NCBI GenBank assembly: GCA_031283825.1
Contig: JAITAZ010000527.1
Location: 1-7,605, forward strand
Origin: Planctomycetaceae bacterium
GTDB taxonomy: Bacteria > Planctomycetota > Planctomycetia > Pirellulales > Thermoguttaceae
Reading direction: 5' to 3'
Length of the DNA: 7,605 nt
This document shows, piece after piece, positions 5,470-7,605 of this stretch. The translations under genes and the position numbers were made by a program. The notes beneath the pieces were generated by a model. It saw nothing but the letters and a program-made list of their open reading frames with translations. It was not told where the DNA came from and did no database searches. The first letter of the stretch is position 1. Each line of letters begins with the position of its first letter.

Positions 5470-6627
5470 ATGCGATTCTTTGGTATTTTCGTTACTTTTG
5501 TAAATCAGGGAAAAAAAATAAATTTTTTTGAGTTAATATCTGCATATTTGTTACATATTACCATCGGCTTTGTGTTTTTTTTAGCCGTAAATTTTATGCA
5601 AAACAAATTATTTGCGCAGAATAGCCAGTTTACCGAGTTCAATGAATCTGGCGCAGTTATTCTAAAGCGTTCAATTGATACAATTTCTCAAGTTGTCAGA
5701 GTCGAGTGTAACATGCGTGTTTCAACATTTGTCAATGGCGTAGAATTTCCGGCTAAGGGCAGATATGAGGAGCAATCAGTGGCGGCAACGGCGATGGAGA
5801 AAGACAGAGATCGAGAGCGAGACAAAGACAGAGATAAAAGTAAAAACGAAGGCTTGAGTAATTTGGTCGGCGAGCGTTTATCGGGTTTTCAGCGGACGAT
5901 GTATCGTCAGGAGTTATATTTTATGACGGGCGGATTATCGGATCAGGCGGAGCCGAATCGAGTTATATTGGTATGTTATCCGAACAGGGGCGACAGTAAG
6001 AGTGGTAATATTTGGCAATTTAGGTCGATTAATGGCAACAAGACTTTGTATCAGATTAACATTGACGCGGTTGAGGCGGCGGTGAAGCGTTCTGTTGTTG
6101 GGGAGAATCGGGAGAATTATGTGTCGGGTAAGGTTGGCGAGCAAGTTGGCGGCGTTGATATTCGATTTTCGCAGGTTGGGAAGTTGTGGAATGTTGGCGG
6201 ATTGGCGGGAGTTTTGGGGCAGATTGACAGATTTTATGAATTTACGGAGTTGCCGAAAACGGAGACGATAGAGGAAGGCGTAAAGGCGATTAAACTTGTT
6301 GGTTCGATGCGTAGTGTTTATTTGGAGTTTTTGTTGAGTAATCAAGGATTTAAGGGTGGGGATCGTTATCCGTTGAATTTGCCGAGTGATATTGAGGTTT
6401 ATATTGGGTTGGTTGATTCATTTCCGCGAAGGATTAAATATTTTAATCGTAGGGGAGTGAAGTCGAAGCCGACGACTTTGCTTGTTGAGATAAATTATGA
6501 AAATGTTATTATCAATGGCGATCCGATTCCGGAACATCGTTTTTCAACATTCCAGAGCGAGGTGCCAGCCGGCGTGAGTAAAATTGACGCCAGTACAGAG
6601 CAATACATAAAATCACTAGGATTATAA
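5470..6627 (+). CDS. Secreted or membrane-anchored LolA-like protein
   Basis: This encodes 385 aa. A basic stretch (GKK, 14-16) leads to a hydrophobic segment (about 19-42) and a possible cleavage site at LFA|QN (49/50); no later Met would keep this signal, which supports the start. Residues 111-125 are a highly charged K/D/R/E run (KDRDRERDKDRDKSK), probably a flexible linker. The rest is beta-rich with alternating hydrophobic strands: ELYFMTGG (148-155), NRVILVCY (163-170), NIWQFRSING (180-189). The C-terminal block PSDIEVYIGLVDSFPRRIKYFNR (305-327), then TTLLVEINYENVIING (335-350), resembles what I know of LolA/LolB-like lipid-carrier-fold proteins of planctomycetes. Lipid or lipoprotein binding is inferred from fold resemblance only. 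No Shine-Dalgarno is visible. Two stop codons end the gene and a palindromic element follows 5 bp later. It is alone on its strand here. Confidence 0.85.
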   Translation: MRFFGIFVTFVNQGKKINFFELISAYLLHITIGFVFFLAVNFMQNKLFAQNSQFTEFNESGAVILKRSIDTISQVVRVECNMRVSTFVNGVEFPAKGRYEEQSVAATAMEKDRDRERDKDRDKSKNEGLSNLVGERLSGFQRTMYRQELYFMTGGLSDQAEPNRVILVCYPNRGDSKSGNIWQFRSINGNKTLYQINIDAVEAAVKRSVVGENRENYVSGKVGEQVGGVDIRFSQVGKLWNVGGLAGVLGQIDRFYEFTELPKTETIEEGVKAIKLVGSMRSVYLEFLLSNQGFKGGDRYPLNLPSDIEVYIGLVDSFPRRIKYFNRRGVKSKPTTLLVEINYENVIINGDPIPEHRFSTFQSEVPAGVSKIDASTEQYIKSLGL

Positions 6628-6631
6628 TAAT

Positions 6632-6822
6632 GGGAACTTCTAAAAACTCGTTTTTTTATTAACCACAGAGAACACAGAGTCCACAGAGAGAATATTTTTA
6701 AAACATTAAATTATGATTTAAATCCATAATTTTTATTTTAATGAATTTAAATGATGTTTTGATTCCAATTAAAATTTTCTCTGTGTTCTCTGTGTCCTCT
6801 GTGGTTTAAAATTAATTTTCCC
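6632..6822. mobile_element. MITE-like palindromic element, copy B (ACAGAG repeat family)
   Basis: This is the second copy of the element at 3183-3386, in the same orientation, 191 bp long. The first 40 bp are identical to copy A, and the right arm TTTTCTCTGTGTTCTCTGTG (6775-6794) and CCTCTGTGGTT that follows are also conserved. The centre is shortened by a deletion of about 9 bp, and the right end has lost about 8 bp (the TAGAGATT part), although the terminal CCCTAT remains. It begins 5 bp after the stop of the LolA-like gene, so its hairpin would form at the 3' end of that mRNA and may serve as its terminator. No transposase is present; it is presumably moved, or was once moved, by an enzyme encoded elsewhere. 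Confidence 0.8.
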
Positions 6823-7253
6823 TATAAATAAAATTTGCATAATCTCGCTGATAGGAAAAAAAATTTTAATTTCTCTATGAAAATCTTTTTTGGTTCGTCT
6901 TTGGTGTCTGCGTTTTTGGTTTCTTAATTGTACCCGACACAAATTTTTCAGACTCCACTTGACACCACACTTTAAACTCACTACAAATTAACACACAACT
7001 TTTGTACAATTTCAGATTCTTAAAAAATATCGCAAAAATCGTAAATACTCTCTCGCAAAAAAAAATTCTACAAATACTCAAATACTCAATCACTAAAATT
7101 GTTCAACCGAATTTTATTGCGCGAATCAGTAAAAACTGTAAAATCTATTCAATAAACGTCGTCAGATTTTTTTATCAAATCGATAAAATAATAACACAAA
7201 CGAATAGATCAAAATTTTTTCAAAACAAAACTAAAAAACGAGGTCAATCTTTT
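6823..7253. other. AT-rich intergenic region before the 3' partial gene
   Basis: No gene is supported. Around 6884-6926, the reverse complement reads as loose repeats of AAACCAAAAACGCAGACACC and ACCAAAGACGAACC, which recall the degenerate CAAAGAC-type repeats common in bacterial spacers. An AT-rich hairpin is present at 7170-7188 (TTTTATC, loop AAATC, GATAAAA). The promoter of the following gene should lie in the last 150 bp, but I see no convincing -35/-10 pair. Confidence 0.6.
7240..7244 (+). promoter_or_regulatory. Ribosome-binding site of the 3' partial gene
   Basis: GAGGT lies 9 nt before the ATG at 7254. It supports that start codon for a gene whose 3' end is outside the window. Confidence 0.55.
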
Positions 7254-7605
7254 ATGTCGCTTAAAATTTTCAACAAAAAATTGTTGCTCATAGCACAAAT
7301 CACAATTTTCGCCCTACTACTAGTCAACTCAGAAACAAACAAATCTCTCGGAGAAGACGCCATCACTCCTACTTCATCGCAAGTAAATTCAATCGCGTCT
7401 GAAACAACGCCAACCAATCCAGCAAATTCTGCATCCTCAAATCCTGCTTCACCCAGTCCCGCAACAACTACAACAGAAAATAAAGACGCCAACCCCGATG
7501 AAAAATTAACACCCAAAGAAAATATAATCTACATTCCTTACGAGAAATTTAATCGGAACTTTGGAGTTAATAACGGAGGCGTCTTCGTTCCTTACGATGA
7601 ATATA
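7254..7605 (+). CDS. 5' part of an exported planctomycete protein with IYIPYEK motif
   Basis: The reading frame stays open from the ATG at 7254 to the window edge, giving 117 residues and a partial codon. Residues 1-25 are a signal-like N-terminus (MSLKIFNKK, then a hydrophobic run LLLIAQITIFALLLV). Residues 36-75 are a Ser/Thr/Pro/Asn-rich linker. Residues 92-117 contain IYIPYEKFNRNFGVNNGGVF and VPYDEY. The paired (I/V)PYE...GVF(V/L)PY(D/E)E arrangement is, from my knowledge of the group, typical of the N-terminal region of large (often about 1000 aa or more) uncharacterised planctomycete exported proteins. A GAGGT Shine-Dalgarno supports the start. The function is unknown. The family link is the best single taxonomic clue in the window. 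The gene is truncated by the window, not by mutation. Confidence 0.85.
   Translation, partial: MSLKIFNKKLLLIAQITIFALLLVNSETNKSLGEDAITPTSSQVNSIASETTPTNPANSASSNPASPSPATTTTENKDANPDEKLTPKENIIYIPYEKFNRNFGVNNGGVFVPYDEY

Noticed and set aside
5935..6345. Minus-strand 136-codon frame opposite the LolA-like gene
   Set aside because: It has an Arg/Asn/Leu-rich antisense translation and no signal or domain; the plus-strand frame is complete and protein-like.
6769..7093. Short minus-strand frames ending in KPQRTQRTQRKF or containing KPKTQTPKTNQK
   Set aside because: These are translations of the ACAGAG element arm and of degenerate CAAAGAC-type repeats, a familiar source of false small proteins.
7244..7516. 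Minus-strand 90-codon frame at the right edge
   Set aside because: It is antisense to the partial gene, which has a signal peptide, a ribosome-binding site and a recognisable motif.

Overview
The window is AT-rich and looks like part of a planctomycete chromosome, probably Pirellulales-like. The main reasons are the 3' partial gene, which carries the IYIPYEK...GVFVPYDE motif that I associate with large planctomycete exported proteins, and the DUF11-type protein with a planctomycete-like middle section. All five protein genes encode exported or membrane-attached products. There are no rRNA or tRNA genes, no CRISPR array, no transposase, and no complete mobile element with its own recombinase.

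Layout: 1-589 has no gene but holds short direct repeats and a small hairpin. 590-4777 is a leftward set of three genes, in transcription order: a 425-aa lipoprotein (4777-3500), a 268-aa paralogue of its core domain (3102-2296), and a 531-aa DUF11 protein with a QPN-repeat N-terminus (2185-590). A 204-bp palindromic repeat element (3183-3386) lies between the first two. 4793-5469 is a long divergent intergenic region with a 15-bp tandem repeat, an AT-rich hairpin and a striking candidate structured RNA or small palindromic element (about 5107-5223). 5470-6627 is a rightward gene for a secreted LolA-like protein. A second copy of the palindromic element starts 5 bp after its stop (6632-6822). 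After about 430 bp without a gene, the 5' end of a further rightward gene (7254 onward) runs off the window.

The three leftward genes share one strand, and all appear to act outside the cytoplasm. Two share a homologous domain. They may form one cell-surface or periplasmic system, but its function cannot be read from the sequence. The least explained features are this cluster of exported proteins, the paired hairpin-forming ACAGAG elements and the closed stem structure in the divergent region. I found no recognisable defence, biosynthetic or phage module.
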